Source: CAVXAE01 sp044225565 (GTDB taxonomy: Bacteria; Pseudomonadota; Gammaproteobacteria; Steroidobacterales; Steroidobacteraceae). From it: DNA of 17,971 nucleotides. The first letter of the stretch is position 1; the number at the start of each line of letters is the position of its first letter. A program made the translations under genes and the position numbers. The notes under the pieces were generated by a model. The model ran no database searches. It worked only from the letters and a program-made list of their open reading frames with translations, and had not been told where the DNA came from. Positions 1-8,414 of this stretch are shown piece by piece. The stretch lies in assembly GCA_044225565.1 (NCBI GenBank), contig JBGAIL010000097.1, positions 1 to 17,971 on the forward strand, read 5' to 3'.

Positions 1-1
1 G

Positions 2-1615
2 GCGGGAAACTTTCAATATGGCAGCGACAACGAGCAGCACTACTCGGCAGACGTCGGCGGACCCCTTTCCGAGCGTATCGGCTTCCGGCTGAACACGGCG
101 TACTTCCAGACGGACACCGCCTACGAGCACACCGGGGTCAAGGATCTGTTCATCGCGCCGATCGTCGAGTTTCAACTCGCCGAGCGCACGCTGCTCACCG
201 TCGATGGTTACTACGACCGTGCCAATTGGCCCGACGGCTACACCGACGGCCGCGTGCCGCTGGTCGGCGGGCTGGTCCCCAATCCGCTCGGCAGGATCCC
301 GCTGAACACCAACCTGCAGTATGACGAGAACATCACTGCGCCGGAGGGTTACGGCAATCTGGGCACGCTTTATCGGGACATCGATGCCAACGCCCGTCTG
401 TCGCACGAGTTCACCGACGATTTGTCGCTGAACGTCGCGCTGTCCTACCACCGCGGGCGCAACGACCGGGAGCAGATCAATACCGGCGGCCTCGATGTGG
501 ACAACCGAACCCTGTTCCGCACGTACGTCATCGAGAACAACCTCGACAACAAGACTCATATCGGCCATGTCGATCTCAAGTGGAAGTTCCAGACCGCCGG
601 TCTGACCCATGAGGCGGCCATCGGCGTTGACCACACCTCCGTCGACTCCGCATACGACTATGCGTTCCTCGGCGCCTCCCCCATCGACATCTTCGCGCCG
701 GTGTATGGGACGATCGTTCTGCCCGACGTCATTCCCCTGGATCACGACGAGTCCAGCGTAAAGATCGTGGAAGCCTTCGTCCAGGACCGAGTGACCCTCG
801 GGCGCTTCCATCTGCTGGGAGGCGTGCGCCGCTCGAAGTATCGGAGCGAGGATGATTACCAGGTCTTTCAGGGCGCGCTTCTGCAGACCGATCTCAAGGA
901 CCAGATCTGGTCTTCGCAGTTCGGGCTGGTGTATGACGCCACTGACTGGCTCACGCTCTTCGCCAGCCGCAACGAGTCCTTCGTGCCGAGGCTCGCGACC
1001 ATCTTCGGCCGCGGACTCACCGCTCAGCCGGAGAGGGGGATCCAGTACGAGATCGGTGCGAAGTTCGGGCTTGGGAATACCGGCCTGTCTGGAAACATCG
1101 TGTACTTCGACATCGACAAGAAGGATCTGCTCGTGGCCGATGTCGAGCACCCCGGTTTCGCCATGCCGCTGGGCGGGGTGAACTCCAAGGGTTTCGAGAT
1201 CTCGGTCGAAGGCAGTCCGGCGCCGGGACTCTCCATTTACATGGGCTATGGCCATAACCCCACCAAGATCACGGAGGCCGATGAGAACGTCGGCAACTCG
1301 TTCTTCGGCGTGCCCAGGGAGACCTTGTCGGCTTACGTGAACTACAAGATGCAGGGCGGCCCGCTGCGCGGGCTGGCGGTGATGGGCTCGATGCAATATC
1401 TGGGCGAGCGATGGTCCTCGGATGACAACACCTACAAGTGGCCTTCCTATACGCGCGTGGATCTCGGCGCCACGTATTCGGTGAACGAGCATCTCGATGT
1501 GGGGTTGAACGTCAGGAACCTGCTCGAATCGACCGTCTATGTTGGATTCGGCGGTACCTGGGTCGCGCGCGATCCGTTCCGCACGGTGATGGGAACGGTC
1601 ACGTACCGGTACTGA
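2..1615 (+). CDS. TonB-dependent siderophore-type receptor, 5' truncated by window edge
   Basis: This is the beta-barrel part of an outer-membrane TonB-dependent receptor, which would import a ferric siderophore or similar ligand using TonB energy. The reading frame is open from base 2, so the first ATG at 254 is internal and the signal peptide, TonB box and plug lie outside the window. Features seen are alternating aromatic barrel strands, the stretch with QPERGIQYEIGAKF, the segment GGVNSKGFEISVEG that matches the siderophore-receptor pattern near the last strands, and a C-terminal aromatic residue (TYRY) used by the BAM machinery. The 538 residues present leave roughly 150-250 missing for a usual receptor of this class. 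The S9 peptidase follows at short distance and may be co-transcribed. The ligand cannot be named from sequence. The family call is firm; the siderophore specificity is inferred. Confidence 0.88.
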   Translation, partial: AGNFQYGSDNEQHYSADVGGPLSERIGFRLNTAYFQTDTAYEHTGVKDLFIAPIVEFQLAERTLLTVDGYYDRANWPDGYTDGRVPLVGGLVPNPLGRIPLNTNLQYDENITAPEGYGNLGTLYRDIDANARLSHEFTDDLSLNVALSYHRGRNDREQINTGGLDVDNRTLFRTYVIENNLDNKTHIGHVDLKWKFQTAGLTHEAAIGVDHTSVDSAYDYAFLGASPIDIFAPVYGTIVLPDVIPLDHDESSVKIVEAFVQDRVTLGRFHLLGGVRRSKYRSEDDYQVFQGALLQTDLKDQIWSSQFGLVYDATDWLTLFASRNESFVPRLATIFGRGLTAQPERGIQYEIGAKFGLGNTGLSGNIVYFDIDKKDLLVADVEHPGFAMPLGGVNSKGFEISVEGSPAPGLSIYMGYGHNPTKITEADENVGNSFFGVPRETLSAYVNYKMQGGPLRGLAVMGSMQYLGERWSSDDNTYKWPSYTRVDLGATYSVNEHLDVGLNVRNLLESTVYVGFGGTWVARDPFRTVMGTVTYRY

Positions 1616-1627
1616 GCACGGCCGTGC
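1616..1627. repeat. 12-bp perfect palindrome after receptor stop
   Basis: GCACGGCCGTGC starts at the base after the TGA stop of the receptor gene. It is a perfect palindrome and could fold as a 4-bp stem with a GGCC loop, or serve as a protein-binding site. No T-tract follows, so it is a poor intrinsic terminator. Its function is unknown. Confidence 0.3.
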
Positions 1628-1697
1628 AAGGGGGTGGGCGTCGGAAGAAGGCCGGGAATCCATGACGAGAGTGGGGATCGATAGAAGAGGCCTCCAG

Positions 1698-3713
1698 ATG
1701 CCGGCCCTTTCGTCGCGGAATGTCGTCTGCATACTGGTCAGCGTGGCTCTGGCATGTTCCGGGACCGTGCTTTCGGCGCCTGGCAGTAGCAGCCCCGAGC
1801 GCATGACGCTGGCTCATCTCGGGTCCGCGGTATCGTTCGGAAAGCCGGCGTTGTCGCCGGACGGTCGGTTCGCCGCTGTCGTGATCACGCGGTCGGACTT
1901 CGTCGACGACCGCAAGGTGGGGTCGCTGATCCTGATCGACACGGCTACGGCTGCGCAACGAGAGCTCGCACCGGGAAGGCTTTCGATCAGCTCACCACAG
2001 TGGTCTCCAACAGGTGGTCAGCTTGCCTGGCTCGATGCCGAGCAGGATGGCCAGCCCCAGGTTTACACGGCAAGAATGGGAGCCGTGGGCGCTACCGCGG
2101 AGGCCGTCACCAGGGCGGATCGCGGCGTCACCTCCTTTTCCTGGAGTCCGAGGGGCGATTCGATAGCGTATCTCACTGAGGATGCCCCTGAAGAACGGCT
2201 TGGCGAGGAGCGTCACAACCATTCGTTCGAAGTGCGCGCGGAGCACTTTCTCGCCCGGCAGGCGGCGGTACCGTCGCATCTCTGGGTGACGGCGGTTGCA
2301 GGAGGGCCGCCGCGACGCCTGACCTCGGGCGTGGACAGCGTGGATGAGTTTCAGTGGGCCCAGGGTGGCGCCAGCATCCTGTATCTCACCCAGCCGCAAC
2401 CCAACCGGACGTCGGAATTGAGGTGGGTGGGCATCGATGGCGCGACGACCCGGGTCGTCGTCGCACAGACGGAGGCGCAACAGGTCCTCAAACTGTTCCC
2501 GACCTCTCCGGATGGCACCCTGACCGCCTATCTTTTCGATCGGGAGCCGTGGGGATTTCGCGCCGAAGGTATTTCGGCACAGTCCCTCCCGGAGGGAGGC
2601 AGGCACGACCTCACCGGGAAGATCGATCGCAGCTTCGGGTGGGAGGCGGCCTGGCTTCCCGGTGGGCGGGGACTCATCGCCAAGGCCGGAGCCCGGACGA
2701 CGCAGGAAATGTGGCTGCTGCCTCTGAAGGGCGTCGCCCGAAGGCTGGACATCGGCCCCGTGACGCAGATCGGCAGCATCGGCACGAGTGACGGTGGTGC
2801 GGTGATGTTCGAGGGATCTCAGCCACGGCACCCTGCGGAGCTCTATTTCAAAGCCTCCGCCGATGCCAGGCCGAAACGCGTGACTCATTTCAATGACCAT
2901 CTGGCCACGCTGGCTCTCGGCCGCACGGCGACCGTGACGTGGCGCAATGGCGACATGGAGCACGCCGGAGTGTTGATCCATCCGCCGGGCTTCGTGCAGG
3001 GCCACCGGTATCCGCTGGTTCTGGAGATCCATGGTGGCCCCATGTATCACTACAACGAAGCTTTCAACGCGTTTCATCAGTTGCTCGCCGCACAGGGGTG
3101 GGTGGTGTTCTGCCCGGACTATCGTGGGGGCGATGCGCAAGACGACGCCTACCGACGCGCGATCGTCAACGACATAGGAGAGGGGCCTGCGAGCGACATC
3201 ATGGCAGGCGTCGAAGCCGTGAAGGCCCTCGGCATCGTCGATGAGAGCCGTATCGCCGTATCGGGCTGGTCGTATGGTGGACTGCTCAGCGCCTATCTCT
3301 CGGCGCGCCATCCGATCTGGCGTGCGGCGGTCGTGGGAGCGGCCCCGACGGATTGGCAGGACCAATACAACCTGGCCGACAAAAATGTCCATTTCGGCAA
3401 TATTCTCGGGGGCTCGCCGTGGACCGACGCCAATGCCGAAAGATATCGGCAGCAATCGCCTGTCGCCATTGCGTCACGAAGCCGCATCCCGACGCTGATT
3501 CTCGCGAACACCGGCGATCCCAGGGTGCCGGTCACCGGTTCCTACAAGTGGTACGCCGCGTTGAAGGACAACGGCGTGCCGGTCCGGTTCGTCGCCTATC
3601 CCATCGACGACCACTGGCCGCAGGATCCCGTGCAGCTGCGGGACATGTACCGCCGCTGGGTCGCATGGATCGATGAGCACTTCCGGGGTGACGCCGTCGC
3701 CCCGGCGCGATGA
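1698..3713 (+). CDS. Exported S9 family serine peptidase with N-terminal beta-propeller
   Basis: Prolyl-oligopeptidase family (S9) hydrolase of the acylaminoacyl-peptidase/dipeptidyl-peptidase type, expected to cleave short peptides in the periplasm. From the start at 1698, a signal peptide covers about residues 1-27. PD40/TolB-like propeller repeats follow (SPDGRFAAVV, WSPTGGQLAWL, WSPRGDSIAYL). The C-terminal alpha/beta-hydrolase domain begins near residue 430. It carries the oxyanion HGGP, nucleophile Ser525 in GWSYGG, acid Asp607 in NTGDPRVP and His639 in DDHWPQ, so the triad is complete. An in-frame ATG at 1662 would add 12 residues. I prefer 1698 because it gives a compact signal peptide and has AGAGG 7 bases upstream, but 1662 is possible. 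It sits between a TonB receptor and the sigma/FecR/receptor set, so it may process the imported ligand. The GWSYGG motif is generic for S9 and does not define the substrate. Confidence 0.9.
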   Translation: MPALSSRNVVCILVSVALACSGTVLSAPGSSSPERMTLAHLGSAVSFGKPALSPDGRFAAVVITRSDFVDDRKVGSLILIDTATAAQRELAPGRLSISSPQWSPTGGQLAWLDAEQDGQPQVYTARMGAVGATAEAVTRADRGVTSFSWSPRGDSIAYLTEDAPEERLGEERHNHSFEVRAEHFLARQAAVPSHLWVTAVAGGPPRRLTSGVDSVDEFQWAQGGASILYLTQPQPNRTSELRWVGIDGATTRVVVAQTEAQQVLKLFPTSPDGTLTAYLFDREPWGFRAEGISAQSLPEGGRHDLTGKIDRSFGWEAAWLPGGRGLIAKAGARTTQEMWLLPLKGVARRLDIGPVTQIGSIGTSDGGAVMFEGSQPRHPAELYFKASADARPKRVTHFNDHLATLALGRTATVTWRNGDMEHAGVLIHPPGFVQGHRYPLVLEIHGGPMYHYNEAFNAFHQLLAAQGWVVFCPDYRGGDAQDDAYRRAIVNDIGEGPASDIMAGVEAVKALGIVDESRIAVSGWSYGGLLSAYLSARHPIWRAAVVGAAPTDWQDQYNLADKNVHFGNILGGSPWTDANAERYRQQSPVAIASRSRIPTLILANTGDPRVPVTGSYKWYAALKDNGVPVRFVAYPIDDHWPQDPVQLRDMYRRWVAWIDEHFRGDAVAPAR

Positions 3714-3777
3714 GTCGAGTCGGGCTCGTGCGCCGGTACCCGCTGGCGTTTGCCCGGGCGCGGCGTGCCTGTCTGCC

Positions 3778-3805
3778 TTCCCATTCCGTCGTTCCGTTCG
3801 TCTAA
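3778..3805 (+). promoter_or_regulatory. Putative ECF sigma promoter upstream of sigma gene
   Basis: TTCC (3778-3781), 13 bases, then CGTTCGTCTAA (3795-3805). The same elements with exactly the same spacing recur at 5389-5416 upstream of the receptor gene. GTCTAA resembles the -10 element known for RpoE-type ECF promoters. The -35 role of CTTCC is a guess. If this is a -10 box, transcription starts a few bases after 3805, inside the longest sigma ORF. Confidence 0.5.
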
Positions 3806-4414
3806 ATGCGTCGCAGTGCCAGCCAGCCCGCCCAGATGTCCCCGCAGCCTCAACGTTCACCGGAGCCAGCAGGAGAAGACCGGCGCAGTCTGGTCTCCCG
3901 CCTCTTTCGCGAGAACAACCAGGCGCTGCAGAACTTTCTCTTCAGCCAGTTGCGAAGCGAGCAGGAGGCCCGCGACGTCGCCCAGGAGGCCTACGTCAAG
4001 CTGTTGCAGCTCGACAATCCCGGAGCCATCAGCTTCCTGCGCACCTATCTGTTCCGGATCGCCGCCAATCTGGCCATCGATCGTCTGCGCCGCGGCAACC
4101 GCAAGTCGCGCGTCGAGCGCTCCGCCGCACTCGATGAATGGTCGACGGGGCTGGCGGTGGAGCGTGAAGTGCTCGCGGTTCAGGAAGTGGCCCTGCTGCG
4201 GCAGGCCGTGACCGAACTCGAGCCAAGATATCGGCGTGCTTTGATCCAGCACAGGTTCGGCGACCGTTCGGGGAGCGATATCGCTTCGGAGCTCGAGGTG
4301 ACGCCGCGGATGACCCGCACCTACATCGCGAGGGCCGTTCTGTACTGTCGGTTGAGACTGGACGGCCATTCGGCCGGGAGTGCGATGAAACTCGCCAAGG
4401 AGGCCATTCCGTGA
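3806..4414 (+). CDS. ECF RNA polymerase sigma factor, FecI-like
   Basis: Extracytoplasmic-function sigma factor of the FecI type, which directs RNA polymerase to iron- or ligand-responsive transport genes. Region 2 is visible in the stretch with LVSRLFRENNQ, EARDVAQEAYVKLL and YLFRIAANLAIDRLRR. Region 4 follows near the end (LEPRYRRALIQHRFGDRSG then a helix-turn-helix in SDIASELEVTPRMTRTYIARA). At about 200 residues it is slightly longer than FecI because of a Pro/Ser/Gln-rich N-terminal tail. The longest ORF is given; the ATG at 3836 is an alternative. It may be the true start, because a promoter-like element ends at the base before 3806 and an mRNA from it would begin downstream of that ATG. 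Neither ATG has a clear Shine-Dalgarno. Its stop overlaps the GTG start of the fecR gene (GTGA), implying coupled translation with its regulator. Confidence 0.92.
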   Translation: MRRSASQPAQMSPQPQRSPEPAGEDRRSLVSRLFRENNQALQNFLFSQLRSEQEARDVAQEAYVKLLQLDNPGAISFLRTYLFRIAANLAIDRLRRGNRKSRVERSAALDEWSTGLAVEREVLAVQEVALLRQAVTELEPRYRRALIQHRFGDRSGSDIASELEVTPRMTRTYIARAVLYCRLRLDGHSAGSAMKLAKEAIP

Positions 4415-5376
4415 ATCACGAGGACATCGCTGCCACGGCTGCAGCCACGCTGTGGTTTCTGCGGCTGCGCGAAGCAGCGGGCGACGAAGCGACGTTGAGC
4501 GAGTGGCTGCTCTGGCGCGACTCGAGTCCGCAGAATGCGATGGCGTATGAGCGGGTTCGAACGCTCTGGAGCCAACTCGACGACGTACTGACGAACGACC
4601 AGATCGGCGAGGATCGAAAAGGAGGCGGCGTGCGCGCCGGGCTTCGCACATCCAAAGGATGGTTCGCGCTCGCCGCCGCGATGAGCGCGGTGGCGGTGGG
4701 CCTCTGGGTGCTGAAGCCCTGGCACAATCCCGTGCCGGCGCCGACCGCGGTTCGGGAGAATCGTTCGAGCATCCTGTCGGACGGTTCGGCGGTCGAGCTC
4801 GGGGCAAAGACCTCGATCGCTCCGCAGTTCTCGGCGACTGCGCGGCTGCTGCACCTTTCGACTGGCGAAGCCTATTTCAAGGTGAAGCCCGATGCGCAGC
4901 GCCCGTTCACGGTCCGCGCCGGAAACCTGGATATCACCGCGGTCGGCACGGCTTTCGACGTGAATCACCAGCCGGGACGCACGAGCGTCACCGTTCAGGA
5001 AGGACTCGTTGCGATCAGGTCGATCGGCGTCCTGCGCGGCACCGCGGCCGAACGCTGGCAGGTTGCTGCCGGTCACCAGCTGGTCTATTCGGAAAGAGAC
5101 GGCATGGCGACGCTGGCGTCGGTGGATACCTCCGCGGTGCTGGCCTGGAGGGAAGGGCGGCTCGAGTACACTCGAGCGCCACTGGATTCAGTGCTCGCCG
5201 ACATAAATCGCTACGCGAAGCAGGTAGTGAGCGTGGAGGATGCAGAGACCGGCAAGCTGACTTTCACGGGCACCGTATTCACCGATTCGATCAGTGACTG
5301 GCTGAGTGCGCTGCCTGGCGCGCTGCCCGTGACCGTCGAGCGTGATACGGATCGCATCGTCCTGCGTCGTCGATGA
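4411..5376 (+). CDS. FecR-family anti-sigma factor / sigma regulator
   Basis: Inner-membrane regulator that holds the sigma factor in the cytoplasm and receives the receptor's signal in the periplasm. The N-terminal DUF4880-type domain (about residues 5-60) has the typical WFLRL, EWLLWRDSSPQNAMAYERV and LW pattern. One membrane segment lies at about 83-102 (GWFALAAAMSAVAVGLWVL). The FecR domain follows at about 115-205 (LSDGSAVEL, GEAYFKV, PFTVRAGNLDITAVGTAFDV). A C-terminal DUF4974/STN-like domain at about 246-319 (LADINRYAKQVVSVED, LTFTGTVF) is where FecR proteins meet the receptor STN domain. The start is GTG at 4411, overlapping the sigma stop by 4 bases. Family, topology and partner assignments are well supported by this order and by the STN receptor next door. 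Confidence 0.93.
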   Translation: MNHEDIAATAAATLWFLRLREAAGDEATLSEWLLWRDSSPQNAMAYERVRTLWSQLDDVLTNDQIGEDRKGGGVRAGLRTSKGWFALAAAMSAVAVGLWVLKPWHNPVPAPTAVRENRSSILSDGSAVELGAKTSIAPQFSATARLLHLSTGEAYFKVKPDAQRPFTVRAGNLDITAVGTAFDVNHQPGRTSVTVQEGLVAIRSIGVLRGTAAERWQVAAGHQLVYSERDGMATLASVDTSAVLAWREGRLEYTRAPLDSVLADINRYAKQVVSVEDAETGKLTFTGTVFTDSISDWLSALPGALPVTVERDTDRIVLRRR

Positions 5377-5388
5377 GATCGCGTCGTC

Positions 5389-5416
5389 TTCCATCCGAAC
5401 CCGCTCGTTCGTCTAA
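5389..5416 (+). promoter_or_regulatory. Putative ECF sigma promoter upstream of STN receptor gene
   Basis: TTCC (5389-5392), 13 bases, then CGTTCGTCTAA (5406-5416), an exact 11-base match and identical spacing to the element before the sigma gene. It would give a leader of about 45 bases before the receptor ATG at 5466, which is preceded by a good GGGGGAG ribosome-binding site at 5455-5461. This suggests the receptor and the downstream amidohydrolase are transcribed by the local sigma factor. Confidence 0.55.
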
Positions 5417-5465
5417 GTGACCACAAACCGGGCGCGGAACCGGTAGCCCGAATCGGGGGAGACTC

Positions 5466-8408
5466 ATGACAACGAAGCGCATCACGACCGTCACGGCCGC
5501 CATCGCGGCGATTCTGGCAGCTGCGACCGCCGGCGCGGTGGATCTCAAGCAGAAGTTCGATTTCACGATACCCGCGGGAAAGCTCTCGGAGGCGTTGATC
5601 GAATTCTCGAAGCAGGCTCACGTGCAGATTCTTGCGCCCGGCGAAGGGATTGCCGCCGACAGGACGACTGGCGTCAGCGGATCTCAGACCGTCGAGAATG
5701 CGCTGACCGAGCTGTTGAAGAGCAGCGGGCTCAAGTTCCACGTGATGTCGGATACCGCGATCGCGGTAGGGGAGGCGACGCCGACTGCAGCTGTCGGCGC
5801 TCCCGCGCTGGAGAAAACCTCGCTGCGTCTCGCGCAGAATGACAATGCCGGCGGCGGCCCGGGAACGGGCGGCGCCGAGGAACAGAATCCATCCGAGATC
5901 TCCGAGTCGAAGGAGGAGTCGAAACTCCAGGAAATCGTCGTCGTGGGGTCTTCGATCGCCGTGCGGCGGGACAAGGTCGAGAGCGGCGCGCTACCCATCC
6001 AGTTGATCACCAGCGCGGAGCTGGCGGCCTCGGGAAGCGGTACCGTGCAGGATTTCATGCGCAGGGAGCCGGTATTCTTCGGCAACAGCGGTGAGATCGG
6101 TCGTTTCTCTGCCGCATCCACGCTCAATCTCCGGGGCATCGGCGATCAGTATACGCTGACGCTGGTGAACGGCCGCCGCACCGGCATAAACGGCCCGGCC
6201 AACATCGCCGCAATTCCGTTCGACGCCATCGAGCGCGTCGAGGTGCTGAAGGCGGGCGCCAGCGCCATCTATGGGTCCGATGCCGTGGCCGGAGTGGTGA
6301 ACTTCGTCCTGAAAACGAAGGAAGACGGCTTCGGCGCCAGTGCCCGCTACGGAGATGCCGCTGGCGGCTACGACGAACGACAGTTCTCGGTTTACATGGG
6401 CGCCGAAGGCGAGCGGGGCAGCTACTTCGCATCGGTGCGCCATCGCGAGCAGGGTGCATTGCTCAACAGCCAGCGTCCCGGCACCGCCTCGAACAATCAA
6501 ACGGCTCTCGGCGGCTATGACTTCCGCAGCACCAGCTCCCTGCCTGCGCCCATCATTCTTCCGAGCGGCGAGGTCGTCATCATCAACACCGAGCTGTTTC
6601 CCGTGGGAACGACCTCGATGGATCCGGGCGACTACCGGCCCTATGATTTCGACAGGGACGCGCACGATCGCGCCGCGACGGGCACGACGCTGCTCGGTGG
6701 AAACGAAAGCACTTCCTTCGTGTTCTCCGGTGAGTTGAATCTTTCCGGGAAAACCAGGCTGCTCGGCGACTTCCTGCTCGACTCTACCAAGGATCACAGC
6801 GTTTCAGGCACGCCCACCTTCTCCGTCACCGTGCCGGCGAGCAACTACTACAATCCTTTCGGCGTCGATGTCGTGGCGCGCTATCGGGGCCTGGATGTCC
6901 TGCCCTCCGTGTACAACAACGAGGCGGATACCCGGTCCGGCGGCCTGAGGCTCGAGCATCAGCTGACCGAGCGGTTCGAGCTGAGTGCAGGCGCGAACCT
7001 GACCCACATCCGCCAGGAGGAATTCATTCCCACCCGGTACTCCACCGTCGGGGTCCTCGAGGCCATCGCGAGAACGACACCGGATGCGCTGAATCCGTTC
7101 GGCAACCTGGCCAATGGCCCGGCCCAGCTCCTGGGCGTGATCGTTCCGATCCGGAACTTCGACTTTTCACAGCTCTGCGAATTCGATGCCCGGATTTCCG
7201 GGCGCCTCTTCTCTCTTCCCTCCGGAGATGTTCGTACGGTATTCGGCACCGCGTATCGTCGCGAGAGCATTCATCACGCACCCGATGGCCTGATTCGACC
7301 GGGTGCGGGTGGCGCCATGGATCAATCGGAAGAGGAAGAGATCCAGCTCGGCCGCAACGTGAAATCCGCTTTCGCGGAAATCAGGGTGCCGCTGCTGGCG
7401 CCTTCCGGGGATATGGTGGAGTCGCCGCTGGAGTTCGGTCTGGCCGCACGCTACGAACGCTACAGTGATTTCGGCAGCACGTTCGATCCGTTGACTTCGC
7501 TGAGATGGGCGGTGACCCCGGATGTCGCGCTGCGCGCCTCCTACAACACCTCTTTCCGCGCTCCTTATCTGGAGGACCTGATTCCAAACTCGACCATGCA
7601 GGAAGCGGACATCAGAGACCCCGTCACCTCCGCCGTGATCGACGCGGCGGCGATCTTCGGTGGCAATCCGGATCTCAAGTCCGAAAGTGCAGACACGATC
7701 AGCGTGGGGACGATACTGACACCGCGGAGCGCGCCCGGTCTCTTCGTCTCGCTCGACTACTATCGATTGAATCAGAAGGACGCGATCATCGCGCCCGATC
7801 CGCAGTCCATTTACGACGGCACGATTCCGGGCACCGTGATCTTCCAGACCGACATCGGGCCTGGCGGTGAGGATGTCCTGATCATCGCCGAACTGACCAA
7901 CGTGGCGAAGCGCCGCGTGTCGGGACTGGATTACTCCTCGCGTTACGATCGCGAGCTGGGTGACGGATCCGCCTTGTCGCTCGACCTCGCTGCTCACTAT
8001 CTGCTCTCCTTCCGGTCCAACGTGCTGGATGGTCAGGGCTTCGTCTCGCACGTCGGTACGTTCGGCGATTTCGGCGGCTTGCCGAAGCTGCGCGGCACGG
8101 GTGGCGTGAGCTGGTCCAAGGGCGCATACACGCTCATCGGGCGGGCGAATTACGTCCAGGGGATGCACGATGTGTTTGCCCCGACCGATGACTTCAGGGT
8201 GTCTTCCTTCCTGACCGCAGATCTCGCCGTACGCTTCGACGTTGGAGCGGGAAAGATCCCCGGCGTACGGCAGACTTCGCTGACTGTGGGGGTGGTGAAC
8301 GCTCTGAATGAAGAGATCCCTTACAGCCCGGGAAACAGCGGCTATATCTCGAGCATTCACGATGTCCGCGGACGTGCCTGGTACGCATCCATGAACGTTC
8401 GGTTCTGA
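5466..8408 (+). CDS. TonB-dependent transducing receptor with N-terminal STN domain
   Basis: Outer-membrane receptor that both imports its ligand and signals to FecR. The signal peptide is about residues 1-24 (ending TAGA). The STN domain follows at about 30-102 (FTIPAGKLSEALIEFSKQ, then ENALTELLKSSGLKFHV). A Gly/Glu-rich linker at about 103-153 leads to a TonB-box-like QEIVVVG at 155-161. The plug at about 168-285 contains NLRGIG, LVNGRR, IERVEVLKAGASAIYG and GVVNFVLKT. The rest is barrel, ending in NVRF with the usual C-terminal Phe. Length 980 residues is normal for this large-receptor group. GGGGGAG 4 bases before the ATG supports the start. The preceding sigma and FecR genes are its expected partners, and the amidohydrolase gene begins 6 bases after its stop. 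The ligand is unknown; the LRGxG...LVNGRR plug is the broad xanthomonad/caulobacter type and not specific for iron. Confidence 0.93.
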   Translation: MTTKRITTVTAAIAAILAAATAGAVDLKQKFDFTIPAGKLSEALIEFSKQAHVQILAPGEGIAADRTTGVSGSQTVENALTELLKSSGLKFHVMSDTAIAVGEATPTAAVGAPALEKTSLRLAQNDNAGGGPGTGGAEEQNPSEISESKEESKLQEIVVVGSSIAVRRDKVESGALPIQLITSAELAASGSGTVQDFMRREPVFFGNSGEIGRFSAASTLNLRGIGDQYTLTLVNGRRTGINGPANIAAIPFDAIERVEVLKAGASAIYGSDAVAGVVNFVLKTKEDGFGASARYGDAAGGYDERQFSVYMGAEGERGSYFASVRHREQGALLNSQRPGTASNNQTALGGYDFRSTSSLPAPIILPSGEVVIINTELFPVGTTSMDPGDYRPYDFDRDAHDRAATGTTLLGGNESTSFVFSGELNLSGKTRLLGDFLLDSTKDHSVSGTPTFSVTVPASNYYNPFGVDVVARYRGLDVLPSVYNNEADTRSGGLRLEHQLTERFELSAGANLTHIRQEEFIPTRYSTVGVLEAIARTTPDALNPFGNLANGPAQLLGVIVPIRNFDFSQLCEFDARISGRLFSLPSGDVRTVFGTAYRRESIHHAPDGLIRPGAGGAMDQSEEEEIQLGRNVKSAFAEIRVPLLAPSGDMVESPLEFGLAARYERYSDFGSTFDPLTSLRWAVTPDVALRASYNTSFRAPYLEDLIPNSTMQEADIRDPVTSAVIDAAAIFGGNPDLKSESADTISVGTILTPRSAPGLFVSLDYYRLNQKDAIIAPDPQSIYDGTIPGTVIFQTDIGPGGEDVLIIAELTNVAKRRVSGLDYSSRYDRELGDGSALSLDLAAHYLLSFRSNVLDGQGFVSHVGTFGDFGGLPKLRGTGGVSWSKGAYTLIGRANYVQGMHDVFAPTDDFRVSSFLTADLAVRFDVGAGKIPGVRQTSLTVGVVNALNEEIPYSPGNSGYISSIHDVRGRAWYASMNVRF

Positions 8409-8414
8409 GAGCCT

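Noticed and set aside
1616..1627. The GCACGGCCGTGC palindrome as an intrinsic terminator
   Set aside because: It has no loop of good size and no T-tract; kept only as a low-confidence repeat.
3710..3805. A 31-codon frame overlapping the S9 stop (ATGA) that could be a small peptide or lasso precursor
   Set aside because: It has no leader/core pattern with a Gly and an Asp/Glu ring-closing residue and is Arg-rich. Its end lies in the proposed promoter; chance is more likely.
5373..5421. A 15-codon frame overlapping the fecR stop (ATGA)
   Set aside because: It is too short, has no recognisable signal, and overlaps the promoter-like element.
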